From Flavobacterium sp. GSB-24 (GTDB taxonomy: Bacteria > Bacteroidota > Bacteroidia > Flavobacteriales > Flavobacteriaceae), in contig NZ_AP027043.1 of the NCBI RefSeq assembly GCF_027924665.1, forward strand, positions 4,092,001 through 4,156,000: 64,000 bases of DNA. Direction: 5' to 3'. Below, in pieces: positions 47,743-57,400 of this stretch (the first letter of the stretch is position 1; each line of letters opens with the position of its first letter). The notes below the pieces were generated by a model that searched no databases, was not told where the DNA came from, and was given only the letters and a program-made list of their open reading frames with translations. A program made the translations under genes and the position numbers.

Positions 47743-48998
47743 TGGAAAAAATTAGAATCGCCGTTCGAAAATTCGATCCGTTCGAAAGTACACTTCAAAA
47801 ATTATGGGATGCTTTCTGCCTTCAAAACAATATAAAAATGGAAGCAGAAATGATTGCCTTAGAACTTCATGACTTGTATGAAACCACAATTTCAGAAAAA
47901 GGTTTAAAAGAAGGAAAATGGGATATTGCTCACATTAACACCGATTGGATTTTTGATGCTGTAAACGAAAATGCGGTTCTTAATTTGTTTTCCTTAATTG
48001 GAGAAAATCCACCAGAAAATTATCCTTTTGGATGGCATAAATCGCTTTTGCATTTACAAAAACTAAGTAATGGCATTTTCGGACTTCCCTTTCACGATGG
48101 ACCAGAATGTCTGATCTACCGAAAAGATTTATTCGAAAACAAAACAGAAAAAGAGAATTTTAGAAAACAGTTTGGTTACGAACTTTCTACACCAAAAACG
48201 TGGCAGGAATTCGCAGAAATTGCAACATTCTTTAATCGTCCCGAACAAAATTTATACGGTTCTGTTTTTGCCAATTATCCAGACGGGCACAACATGGTTT
48301 TTGACTTTTGTCTGCAATTATGGACAAGAGGCGGTTCTTTATTAAACAAAAAAAATCAGATTGACATTCATAATGAAGCAGCCATAAAAGCATTGGATTT
48401 CTATCGAAAAATGGTCACCGATAAAAATGCTGTTCATCCAAAATCGAGAGAATTTGGTTCGGTTGAAGCAGGTCTGGCTTTCGCCGAAGGACAAGCTGCA
48501 ATGGCAATCAACTGGTTTGGATTTGCTTCTATGGCAGAAGTAATTGAAGATTCGAAAGTAAAAGGAAAAATCGATATCACTTCCCTTCCATCCGATCCGG
48601 GTTATAAAACAGCTTCTTTGAATGTATATTGGCTGTATACCATTGGATCTGGAAGCAAACACAAAAAACTGGCATACGATTTTTTGCGTTTTGCCACAAC
48701 GCCAGAAAGCGACAAATTATTAACGACTGAAGGCGGTATTGGATGTAGGAAATCAACTTGGAAAGATGAAGAAATTAATACTTTAATTCCGTTTTATCAT
48801 AAACTGGAAATGCTTCATGAAAATGCGCTAACATTACCTCAAACACCAATCTGGCCAAAAGTAGCAGAACTGATTGACAGCACTGTTTTGAAAGCCATTG
48901 AAACCGATATTTCGTCTGAAATATTGTTAGAGGAAACTCAGAAAAAAATTAGAGAATTAAGTCAAGGAACAACATTACACAGCTCTGTCAAAAATTAA
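47742..48998 (+). CDS. Solute-binding-protein-fold protein without signal peptide (SBP2)
   Basis: This 418-residue protein has the family 1 sugar-binding layout: IRIAVRKFDPFESTLQKLWDAF, KWDIAHINTDWIFDAV, GIFGLPFHDGPECLIYRKDLFE, LSTPKTWQEFAEIATFFN, GQAAMAINWFGFASMAEV, and a late YDFLRFATTPESDKLLTTEGGIGCRKS. As with SBP1, the N-terminus (MEKIRIAVRK) is charged and non-hydrophobic, so export by Sec is not expected. It is distinct from SBP1 in sequence. Its start overlaps the stop of the second CoA-transferase by one base, so it belongs to the coupled four-gene unit. Function unknown. Confidence 0.75.
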   Translation: MEKIRIAVRKFDPFESTLQKLWDAFCLQNNIKMEAEMIALELHDLYETTISEKGLKEGKWDIAHINTDWIFDAVNENAVLNLFSLIGENPPENYPFGWHKSLLHLQKLSNGIFGLPFHDGPECLIYRKDLFENKTEKENFRKQFGYELSTPKTWQEFAEIATFFNRPEQNLYGSVFANYPDGHNMVFDFCLQLWTRGGSLLNKKNQIDIHNEAAIKALDFYRKMVTDKNAVHPKSREFGSVEAGLAFAEGQAAMAINWFGFASMAEVIEDSKVKGKIDITSLPSDPGYKTASLNVYWLYTIGSGSKHKKLAYDFLRFATTPESDKLLTTEGGIGCRKSTWKDEEINTLIPFYHKLEMLHENALTLPQTPIWPKVAELIDSTVLKAIETDISSEILLEETQKKIRELSQGTTLHSSVKN

Positions 48999-49031
48999 AC
49001 TTGGCAGGCTCAAATTCAAAATATAGAACAA

Positions 49032-50105
49032 ATGAATATTCCCTATAAACCATTACTTCCCGAAACAGAACAGCCAATTATCATTATCGGGGCGAGTGGT
49101 ATCGTAAAAGATGCACACCTTCCAGCTTACGAAATGGCTGGTTTTAAAGTTTTTGGTATTACGAACAGAACAATTTCTAAAGCATACGATTTACAGAAAC
49201 AATTCAAAATCGATCATGTTTTTGAAAATGTGGCAGATGCGGTTAAAAATGCGCCCTCAAATGCTGTTTACGATATTACCGTTTTACCTGACCAATACAT
49301 TGAAATTTTAGAACAGCTTCCTGATGGAGCCGCTGTTTTGATTCAGAAACCAATGGGAAATGATCTGGCTCAGGCACGGGAAATTGTGGCGGTTTGCGAA
49401 AGAAAAAATCTGGTTGCTGCAATCAACTTTCAGCTTCGATTTGCTTCGTTTGTCAGCGCTGCCCGTTATTTAATTAATGAAGGAATTATTGGCCAATTAT
49501 ACGATTTAGAGTTTAAAGTTACGGTAAATACACCTTGGGAATTATTTCCTTTAATTAAAGAACATCCGAGATTGGAAATTCTTTTTCACAGCGTGCATTA
49601 CATTGATTGTATTCGATCTTTCTTGGGAAATCCGAAAGGAGTTATGGCCAAAACGGCTAAACATCCGCTTAAAAAATTATCTTCAAGCAGATCGACAATT
49701 ATTTTAGATTATGCCGAAGATATGCATGTGGTTATTAATACGAATCATGATCATCACTTTGGTCCAAAACATGAGGAAAGTTACATCAAATGGGAAGGAA
49801 CAAAAGGTGCTATTCGAGCAAAAATGGGCTTATTAATGAATTATCCTGACGGTCTTCCAGACGTTTTTGAGTACGCTTTAGCTAAAAAAGATAATGAAAA
49901 AGAATACGAATGGACCGAAGTTAAACTGGAAGGATCTTGGTTTCCGGAAGCATTTATTGGCGCAATGTCTAATCTGATACGCTACAAGGAAGGTTCTGAT
50001 ACAATATTATCTGCCAGTGTTCAAGATGTTTTAGGCACAATGAAAGTTGTAGAAGCTTGTTATATCAGCAGTAAAAATGGCGGTATTTCTTTTGATGAAG
50101 TGTAA
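49032..50105 (+). CDS. Gfo/Idh/MocA-family oxidoreductase
   Basis: The 357-residue cytoplasmic protein opens its Rossmann fold with PIIIIGASGIVKDAHLPAYEMAG. AVLIQKPMGNDLAQAREIV carries the family Lys (QKP in place of EKP), and HSVHYIDCIRSFLGNPKG the C-terminal His. It starts 33 bp after SBP2 and looks co-transcribed. It shares only general family features with the oxidoreductase at 33771. A redox step on a sugar or sugar acid is expected; no closer assignment is possible. Confidence 0.87.
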   Translation: MNIPYKPLLPETEQPIIIIGASGIVKDAHLPAYEMAGFKVFGITNRTISKAYDLQKQFKIDHVFENVADAVKNAPSNAVYDITVLPDQYIEILEQLPDGAAVLIQKPMGNDLAQAREIVAVCERKNLVAAINFQLRFASFVSAARYLINEGIIGQLYDLEFKVTVNTPWELFPLIKEHPRLEILFHSVHYIDCIRSFLGNPKGVMAKTAKHPLKKLSSSRSTIILDYAEDMHVVINTNHDHHFGPKHEESYIKWEGTKGAIRAKMGLLMNYPDGLPDVFEYALAKKDNEKEYEWTEVKLEGSWFPEAFIGAMSNLIRYKEGSDTILSASVQDVLGTMKVVEACYISSKNGGISFDEV

Positions 50106-50214
50106 TTAAAACACTATATTTCAAAACCAAAAAACAAAATTTAAGTCCTCTTCAAAACAAACGTGATTTTGACATTTATTTGAAAGAGTCTGACGAATAA
50201 AAAGTAATTAGATT

Positions 50215-50658
50215 ATGTATTTTAAATCCACTTTTTTCGAAGATTATCAAATCGACGACAAACGAGTAACTTTAGGCAGAACCATCACAGAAACTGACTT
50301 TGTGGTTCATGCCGGACATACGGGAGATTTCTTCCCGCACCATATGGATGAAGAATGGTGTAAAACACAACCCTTCGGACAAAGAATTGCACACGGAACT
50401 ATGGTTTTCAGCATTGGAATCGGCTTAACGGCATCTGAAATTAATCCAGAAGCTTTTTCTAGGGGCTATGACAAAATGCGTTTTGTAAAACCTGTTCATA
50501 TTGGCGATACTATTCACTCAGAAATTACGATTTCTGAAAAAGGCGAAGCTAAAAATCCTGAAATGGGAACCGTAACCGAACATGTAGAAATTATCAACCA
50601 GCGAGGTGAAGTCGTTTTGGTATGTGATCATCTATTGCTTGTGAAGAAAAGATCCTAA
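50215..50658 (+). CDS. MaoC-type hydratase/dehydratase
   Basis: The 147-residue single hot-dog-fold protein has the hydratase-2 signature [14 protein letters not shown], keeping the catalytic Asp/His pair (D38, H43) though the usual Asn between them is Phe40. [18 protein letters not shown] follows in the expected place. MaoC proteins add or remove water on CoA thioesters. With two CoA-transferases in the same operon, a CoA-activated sugar acid could be dehydrated here. This is the main hint that the operon runs through thioester intermediates. Confidence 0.85.
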   Translation: MYFKSTFFEDYQIDDKRVTLGRTITETDFVVHAGHTGDFFPHHMDEEWCKTQPFGQRIAHGTMVFSIGIGLTASEINPEAFSRGYDKMRFVKPVHIGDTIHSEITISEKGEAKNPEMGTVTEHVEIINQRGEVVLVCDHLLLVKKRS

Positions 50659-50795
50659 GATTCTAAGATACTAAGGTTCTAAGATTTTAAAAACTTTGCA
50701 TCTTAGAGGCTCTGCGAGATTATTTGCAAAACATTTTTTTTTCTCGAAAAGAAAAAAACTTAGAATCTCAGCACCTCAGAACCTTAGCAACTATA
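50655..50795. repeat. Inverted low-complexity repeat of CTAAGATTCTAAG words
   Basis: GATCCTAAGATTCTAAGATAC and GGTTCTAAGATTTTAAAAAC (left) face CTTAGAATCTCAGCACCTCAG and AACCTTAGCAAC (right) across about 35 bp. It fills the spacer before the permease gene and may let that gene be expressed at a different level. Confidence 0.65.
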
Positions 50796-50820
50796 AAAAA
50801 AACTAAAAAACTATCTAAAA

Positions 50821-52125
50821 ATGCAAATTACAAACCAAGCTGGCGATCTACATGAAGTGCCGACGGAAGGCGGAAATCAAAAACAATATCTTCTTCCTTT
50901 TATTTTAGTTACATGCCTATTTTTTCTTTGGGGAATGGCCCACAATTTAGATTCTGTTTTGATTCCGCACCTAAAAAAGGCTTGTGAACTAAACAACCGC
51001 CAATCTACTTTAATTGATACTTCAGTTTTCTTTGCTTACTTTATTATGGCGATTCCTGCCGGAATGCTGATTAAAAGATTTGGTTATAAAAACAGTATTA
51101 TAACAGGATTGCTGGTTTTTGCTGTTGGAGCATTTCTATTTGTACCTGCAGCCAATACGAGAACTTACGAATTGTTTCTATTCGCCTTATTTGTAATCGG
51201 ATGTGGTTTGACGATTTTAGAAACAAGTGCAAATCCGTATGCTGCGATATTAGGACCAGCTGAATCTTCTTCTAAACGATTGAATTTAGCGGCTTCTTTC
51301 AACGGATTAGCAGCAATGGTTGCTCCAATTGTAGGTTCATTATTTATTCTTTCTGGAACAAATCATACGCCAGAACAAATGGCTGCGATGCCAGAAGCCG
51401 AAAAAGCGGCCTATTTATTAGGAGAAGCTGCTTCTGTAAAAATGCCATATATCGTATTAGGAAGTATTTTGGTTTTGGTTGCCATTATTTTCTACTTCGT
51501 GCAATTGCCGTCAATGAAAGCAACGCATACCGAAGCTGAAATTAAACCGGGATTTTTCTCTGTTTTAAAATTTAGACATTTAAGCTGGGGAGTTGCTGCT
51601 CAATTTTTCTATGTGGGTGCACAAGTTTGTATCACAAGTTTCTTTATCAGAATTGCACAGCAAGGTGCTGGTTTAGACGAAAAAACGGCAGGATATTATC
51701 TGGGAATCTACGGCTTCCTTTTTATGGCAGGACGTTTTATTGGGACATTCTTTTTGCGTTATGTAAAAGATTATGTTTTACTTTCAATCTACTGCGTAAT
51801 GAGTGTTTTATTATGTCTAGTTGCTATTTATGGCTCTGGAATTGTAGTTATTTATGCTCTTGGAGGAATTGGATTTTTCATGTCAATTATGTTCCCAACT
51901 ATTTTCTCATTAGGAATTAAAGGTTTAAAATCGAATACTGAAACGGGATCTTCTTGGTTAGTAATGTCAATTGTCGGCGGAGCGATTATTCCTTACGGAA
52001 TGGGGACTTTAATCGACATGAATCATGATGATATTCAGTCCGGATATATTATTCCGTTAGTTTGCTTTTTGATTATTCTTTCTTTTGGGGTTTTTGGTCA
52101 TAAAGTAAAAACGGTTTCTGAATAA
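50821..52125 (+). CDS. fucP: L-fucose:H+ symporter-type permease (FHS family MFS)
   Basis: The 434-residue inner-membrane protein has about 12 helices. Its motifs match FucP: LPFILVTCLFFLWGMAHNLDSVLIPHLKKAC with D44, YFIMAIPAGMLIKRFGYK, and CGLTILETSANPYAAILGP with E134. These acidic residues correspond to the proton and sugar residues D46 and E135 of the E. coli protein. FHS relatives also carry glucose, galactose or acetylglucosamine, so L-fucose is likely but not certain. The SDR and lactonase on the other side of the control region support a 6-deoxy-sugar. A terminator follows 20 bp after the stop. Confidence 0.88.
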   Translation: MQITNQAGDLHEVPTEGGNQKQYLLPFILVTCLFFLWGMAHNLDSVLIPHLKKACELNNRQSTLIDTSVFFAYFIMAIPAGMLIKRFGYKNSIITGLLVFAVGAFLFVPAANTRTYELFLFALFVIGCGLTILETSANPYAAILGPAESSSKRLNLAASFNGLAAMVAPIVGSLFILSGTNHTPEQMAAMPEAEKAAYLLGEAASVKMPYIVLGSILVLVAIIFYFVQLPSMKATHTEAEIKPGFFSVLKFRHLSWGVAAQFFYVGAQVCITSFFIRIAQQGAGLDEKTAGYYLGIYGFLFMAGRFIGTFFLRYVKDYVLLSIYCVMSVLLCLVAIYGSGIVVIYALGGIGFFMSIMFPTIFSLGIKGLKSNTETGSSWLVMSIVGGAIIPYGMGTLIDMNHDDIQSGYIIPLVCFLIILSFGVFGHKVKTVSE

Positions 52126-52146
52126 TTTTAGATATATAATAAAATC

Positions 52147-52179
52147 AAAAAACGCCTCCAATTGGAGGCGTTTTCTTTT
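52147..52179. terminator. Bidirectional terminator after fucP
   Basis: AAAAAACGCCTCCAATTGGAGGCGTTTTCTTTT: a perfect stem with A-run and T-run, between convergent genes ending at 52125 and 52195. Confidence 0.93.
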
Positions 52180-52194
52180 AGTCATGTTTAAGAA

Positions 52195-52704
52195 CTAACG
52201 ACGATTGCCGTTAGAATGATCGTGGTCTTTGTTTGACTGTTGTTTGGAGTTTTTATCGTATTTATAATCTTTCTTCTTATCGCTATTGTCCTGCTTTTTC
52301 TGCCCTTTTGGTTTAGCGTTTTTTACTGGTTTTTCTCCTCTGTTTTTTTGAGGTTTTCCATGATAACCTTTTGGATAACTAGCTCTGTGTTTGGTGTGAT
52401 AAGAATATGGAGAATCTCCTCTATAATCGCTCAAAACTACTTTATAACCTGAATACAAATCATAGTTTCTATATCTCGATGGCAATCTTTTTTCACGTAT
52501 CCATTTTCCGCCGTTATCGTAGATAAATACGCTTTGATTTACATCATAATACACATCGATATCTGGCAGGTAATAATATCTGCTGTCATCATAACCTTGT
52601 GGACCCCAGCTTGGCGGTGTTCCAATATTTACATTTATGGATACTTGCGCTTGGGCGAAAAATACACTCATAAAGAGCACTGAGGCGAATACTAACTTTT
52701 TCAT
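52195..52704 (-). CDS. Small secreted protein with basic, low-complexity C-terminus
   Basis: The 169-residue protein has a signal peptide ending FAQAQ (20). Residues 21-110 are rich in Tyr/Asp (YDDSRYYYLPDIDVYYDVNQ, FIYDNGGKWIREKRLPSRYRNYDLYSGYKVVL). From 112 on the chain is Lys/Asn/Asp-rich without predicted structure (KPQKNRGEKPVKNAKPKGQKK, HDHSNGNRR). I recall similar proteins as unnamed in many flavobacteria; no function is known to me. The basic tail could bind surface polysaccharide or nucleic acid. Confidence 0.75.
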   Translation of the reverse strand: MKKLVFASVLFMSVFFAQAQVSINVNIGTPPSWGPQGYDDSRYYYLPDIDVYYDVNQSVFIYDNGGKWIREKRLPSRYRNYDLYSGYKVVLSDYRGDSPYSYHTKHRASYPKGYHGKPQKNRGEKPVKNAKPKGQKKQDNSDKKKDYKYDKNSKQQSNKDHDHSNGNRR

Positions 52705-53044
52705 GTTTTTAGATTTTTAAATGTTAATCTTAGTAGATAATAATCTAAAGTAATGCCAATAATTATGGTTCTTGCATTGATTATACAGAAGGGCAATACT
52801 AATCGACGAATAGTAATTTTCAACCGATATACAATAAAAAAAAACGCCTCATTTCTGAGGCGTTTGGAGTCATGTTTTTATTAAATAAGTGATCTACGAA
52901 TTATGATCTCAGTGGAACTTATATATGTTTTATTTTTTTTTAACCAGTTCAAAGGTATGTCCAATTTTTTAATACTAATTATTAATTAGACGAAAGGCTT
53001 AATTATTCCGACAAACGGTTATTTTTTCTCAATCAAAAGCATTT
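52705..53044. other. 340-bp gap with the efflux operon terminator
   Basis: No gene. It holds the terminator of the RND efflux operon (52836-52865) and, beside it, the presumed upstream region of the small secreted protein (52705-52830), in which I see no exact TAnnTTTG box. Between 52866 and 53044 there is only AT-rich sequence. Confidence 0.5.
52836..52865 (-). terminator. Terminator of the RND efflux operon
   Basis: On the minus strand AAACGCCTCAGAAATGAGGCG is followed by a run of nine to ten T. It lies about 180 bp beyond the stop of the outer-membrane factor gene. Confidence 0.85.
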
Positions 53045-54451
53045 TTATTTCCAACCTCCACCTAAAGCTCTGTACAAATTAACAACAGCCTGCAGTTTTT
53101 GGAGGTTGTCGTTTATACCGCTTAACTGCGCAGCTAACAAATTTTGTTCTGAAGTTAATACGTCTGTATAATTGGTTGCAGAACTATATTCTAAAAGCTG
53201 TTGTGTGTAATCTACAGCTTTTTCTAGAGCTTCAATTTGTTTCTTTCTTGAATCTTCTTTAGCAACAGCCATTTCATACGAATACAAAGCATTTGAAACT
53301 TCCTGACCTGCTGTTAAAAGACTTTGCTGAAAATTATTGTAAGCTTGTAATTGTTGAGATTGAGCCGTAGTTAATCTCATTTTATTCAATCCTTGATTAA
53401 AAATTGGCTGTGTCAAACCTCCAATTATTGAATAGAAAATAGAGTTACTAAAAAAGTCTTTCAATTCTAAATTCGAAAATCCACCGCTTGCTGTAAGCGT
53501 TAAACTTGGATAAAAATAAGTCTTAGCTAAATTTGTTGATTCAAATGCAACTCTGAAATTAAATTCTGCTTGACGGACATCTGGACGATTTTCCAATAAT
53601 TGAGAAGGCACTCCAATAGCAATATTCTCTGGAATAATCTGCGTTCCCAATTCTCCTCTATCAATTGGTCCAGGTGCTTGTCCTAATAAGATGTTCAAAG
53701 CATTTTCTGTTTCACGAATACTTTGCTTCAAATCTGGAATTAAAACTTCGGCTGCATGCTGGTTTGCTTCACTCTGCACCACTGCTGCGCCTGTTACAAT
53801 TGCACCTTCTTTTAATGCTTTGATTGTTTCAACATTTTTGATACGACTTGCTAATGTTTCCTCTGTGATTTTTAATGATTTATCGTAAGACAACAATAAA
53901 AAGTAGTTGTTGGCAATATCTGCAATTAATTGCGTTTGAACTGCCTGTTTTGCAGCATCTGTCGCTAAGTATGAAGCTAAAGCTGCCCTTTTAGAACTGC
54001 TTAATTTTCCCCATATATCAGCTTCCCAAGAAGTGCTTAAACCTAGTTTGTAAGTTGTTGTCAACGTATTAATATTAATTCCAGCTGGAAAGTTTAGTCC
54101 CGCCTGAGATTGTTTATTTCTAGTTACGTTGGCATCAAAATTTAACGTAGGATAGTAAGCCAGTTTGCTTTGGCGTAATGAAGCCTGCGCTTGTATGATA
54201 TTCTCAATTGCATTTTTCAAATTAAGGTTATTTTCTAATCCTTTTTGAATTAATGCATTTAGTTTTTCATCTTTAAAAATACTCTGCCATGGCATATCAG
54301 CAATTGTAGTCGTATCGGCAGAAGCCTGATCACGATACAGCTTATCTGTCGACAGCGTTGTTGGTCGTTCGTACTTTTTGGTAATCGAGCACGCACTTAA
54401 AAGTGCGGCTGCAATTACCATAAGAATATATTTATTTGAACTCTTAATCAT
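53045..54451 (-). CDS. RND efflux outer-membrane factor lipoprotein (NodT/TolC family)
   Basis: The 468-residue protein has a lipoprotein signal (AALLSACSITKKYERP, Cys at about 21). Two outer-membrane efflux repeats follow: PWQSIFKDEKLNALIQKGLENN, LGLSTSWEADIWGKLSSSKRAAL, and in the second half ENRPDVRQAEFNFRVAFESTNLA and YPSLTLTASGGFSN. It forms the trimeric exit duct of a tripartite pump. It lies 18 bp downstream of the RND pump gene and is the last gene of the operon. Confidence 0.93.
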   Translation of the reverse strand: MIKSSNKYILMVIAAALLSACSITKKYERPTTLSTDKLYRDQASADTTTIADMPWQSIFKDEKLNALIQKGLENNLNLKNAIENIIQAQASLRQSKLAYYPTLNFDANVTRNKQSQAGLNFPAGININTLTTTYKLGLSTSWEADIWGKLSSSKRAALASYLATDAAKQAVQTQLIADIANNYFLLLSYDKSLKITEETLASRIKNVETIKALKEGAIVTGAAVVQSEANQHAAEVLIPDLKQSIRETENALNILLGQAPGPIDRGELGTQIIPENIAIGVPSQLLENRPDVRQAEFNFRVAFESTNLAKTYFYPSLTLTASGGFSNLELKDFFSNSIFYSIIGGLTQPIFNQGLNKMRLTTAQSQQLQAYNNFQQSLLTAGQEVSNALYSYEMAVAKEDSRKKQIEALEKAVDYTQQLLEYSSATNYTDVLTSEQNLLAAQLSGINDNLQKLQAVVNLYRALGGGWK

Positions 54452-54469
54452 CTCTTTTTTAATTAAATT

Positions 54470-57400
54470 TTACTCTTTGTGAGCTTCTAATAAATGAATT
54501 TCCTCATCATCGTCATCGTCATCATAACCATCTTTTGCTGGACCGCTTATTCTCTCCTGCAATGTCTGGAAAATGATAAATAGAACTGGAATAACAAATA
54601 CTCCTAAAATTGTTCCGATTAACATACCTCCAACAGCTCCTGTACCGATCGATTTGTTACCAACAGCTCCTGCACCAGATGCAAACATCAATGGAACAAG
54701 TCCTAAAATAAAGGCGAAAGAAGTCATCAAAATTGGTCTTAAACGTGCTACAGCACCTTCAATTGCAGCTTGTACAATTGGCAGACCTTTACGTCTTCTG
54801 TCTAAGGCAAATTCGACAATCAAAATACCATTCTTCGCCAGAAGTCCAATCAACATGATTAAGGAAATCTGCAGGTAAATGTTACTATTCAATTTGAAAA
54901 TAATCGAGAATAAATAAGCTCCAGCCAATCCAAACGGAATGGAGAATAATACCGCAAACGGAAGAATATAACTTTCGTACTGCGCACTCAACAAGAAATA
55001 AACGAAAACCAAACATAAAATAAAGATGAAAATCGTTTCACTTCCTGAAGCTAATTCCTCACGTGTTAAGCCAGAGAATTCATAACCATAACCAGCCGGA
55101 AGATTTTCTGCCGCTACTTCCTGAATTGCTTTAATAGCATCTCCAGAACTGTAACCTGGTTTTGGTGCTCCCGTAATCGAAATAGAGGTAAACAAATTAA
55201 ATCTTGAAATAGATTCTGGTCCAAAAACCCTCGTCATTTTTACAAACTCTGTAATTGGCGCCATTGTTCCTGCACTATTACGTACAAATATTTTATTCAA
55301 TCCCTGTGTATTAGCTCTAAACTCTGGAGAAGCCTGAACCATTACACGGTATTGTTTCCCGAATTTATTAAAGTTCGAAGCGTATAATCCACCATAATAA
55401 CCCTGCATCGTTGACAAGATTGTATTTACAGAAACTCCCGCATCTTTCGCTTTCGCTAAATTAATATCCATCATATATTGAGGGAAACCAGGATTAAATG
55501 GAGTTGTCGCATACTGGATTTCTGGACGTTCAGCTAATTTTGCAAGGAATTCATTATTCACTTTATAGAATTCAGAAGTCGTGTGACCACCTTTATCCTG
55601 CAGCTGGAATTCGAATCCACCACTTTGACCAAAACCTTGAATTGTTGGCGGTGAAATAAAGAATATACTCGCTTCGCGAATTCCGCTCGTTTTAGCAAAA
55701 AGCTGTCCAATTACATCATCTACACTTAGATCTCGCTGGTCCCAAGGATATAACTTTACAATAACCATACTGTATGCACTACCCGCACCTGCAGTAAAGT
55801 TCTGCCCCACAATACGAAGTGTATTTTTAACTCCTGGAATAGTTTTAGCAATACTGTCTACTTTTTTAGCCATTATATCAGAACGTTCCATAGAAGCTGA
55901 TGGCGGTAAACTGATATTAGCAAAAACTGTCCCTTGATCTTCTGAAGGAACGAAAGCAGACGGCGTAGTTTTCATCATATAAAATAATCCCAAACCTGCT
56001 ATTAAAATCGAAGCTAAAACAATCCATTTTTTTACAGAAAGGAAACTTACCGAACGCTTGTATCTTTGGGTTACATTATCAAATGCAACGTTAAATGAAG
56101 TATAAAAACGCTGTAAATAACTTTTATGTTTATGATCGTCAGCATGTGGTTTCAATAGAAGCGCACACAATGCCGGACTTAATGTCAAGGCGTTTACAGC
56201 CGAAAGAATAATCGCTACAGCCAGTGTAATACCAAATTGCTTGTAGAAAACCCCTGTTGATCCTGTAATAAATGTTACCGGAATAAATACCGCCGCCATT
56301 ACTAATGTAATCGAAATAATCGCTCCGGAAATTTCGTCCATTGCATGGATGGTCGCTTTTTTAGCCGATTTATACCCGTGGTCAAGTTTGGCGTGAACGG
56401 CCTCAACAACCACAATCGCATCATCGACGACAATACCAATGGCCAGAACCATTGCGAAAAGCGTTAATAAGTTAATCGTAAATCCGAATAGATTCAGGAA
56501 GAAGAACGTTCCCACAATCGCAACCGGAACCGCAATCGCCGGAATTAAAGTCGATCTAAAATCTTGAAGGAAAATAAATACTACGATAAAAACTAAGATA
56601 AAAGCTTCGATCAAAGTATGAATAACTTTCTCAATAGAAGCATCCAAATTTTCATTCACGTCTACCATAATGGTATACTTCATTCCTTTTGGAAAACTCT
56701 TTGCGGCTTCTTCAATTAATTTTTTAGAATTAATAATTACATCACGAGCGTTTGATCCTGGAGTCTGGCTGATTGCCATTGCTGCCGATTCTACACCGTT
56801 TGTTTTAATTGTTGACGAATAACTTAAAGATCCTAATTCTACTTTAGCTACATCTTTAAGTCTCAGCATTTGGCCGTTTCCGACAGATTTTATAATAATA
56901 TCCTCAAATTCCTGAGCACTTGTTAAACGTCCTTTGTATTTAATTACATATTGAAATGCCTGATTTCCGTTTTCACCAAATTTACCTGGCGCTGCCTCGA
57001 TATTCTGCTCTGCCAAAGCTGCTGAAATATCACTCGGAATCAATTTATATTGCTGCATTACATCTGGTTTCAGCCAGATTCTCATAGAGTAATCTTTTGC
57101 ACCAAAAACGGTTACATCTCCTACCCCAACAACACGCTGAATCTGCGGTACAAGGTTGATCTTCGCATAATTTTGAAGAAACGTTTGATCATAAGCTTTA
57201 TCATCACTATATAAAGAGAAAATCAATAAGTTACTACTCTGGCTTTTGGTTACGGTAACCCCAGCCTGAGTTACCTCTACTGGCAATAAACTTGTTGCTC
57301 TAGAAACCCTGTTTTGAACGTTTACCGCTGCTAAATCAGGATTTGTTCCAACTTTAAAGAAAATTTTAATAGAAGCATTACCATCGTTAGTTGCTGTAGA

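Noticed and set aside
44310..48998. Reading the two SBP genes as parts of an ABC sugar importer
   Set aside because: Neither has a signal peptide, and no permease or ATPase gene lies in the window; the neighbours are CoA-transferases with overlapping ends.
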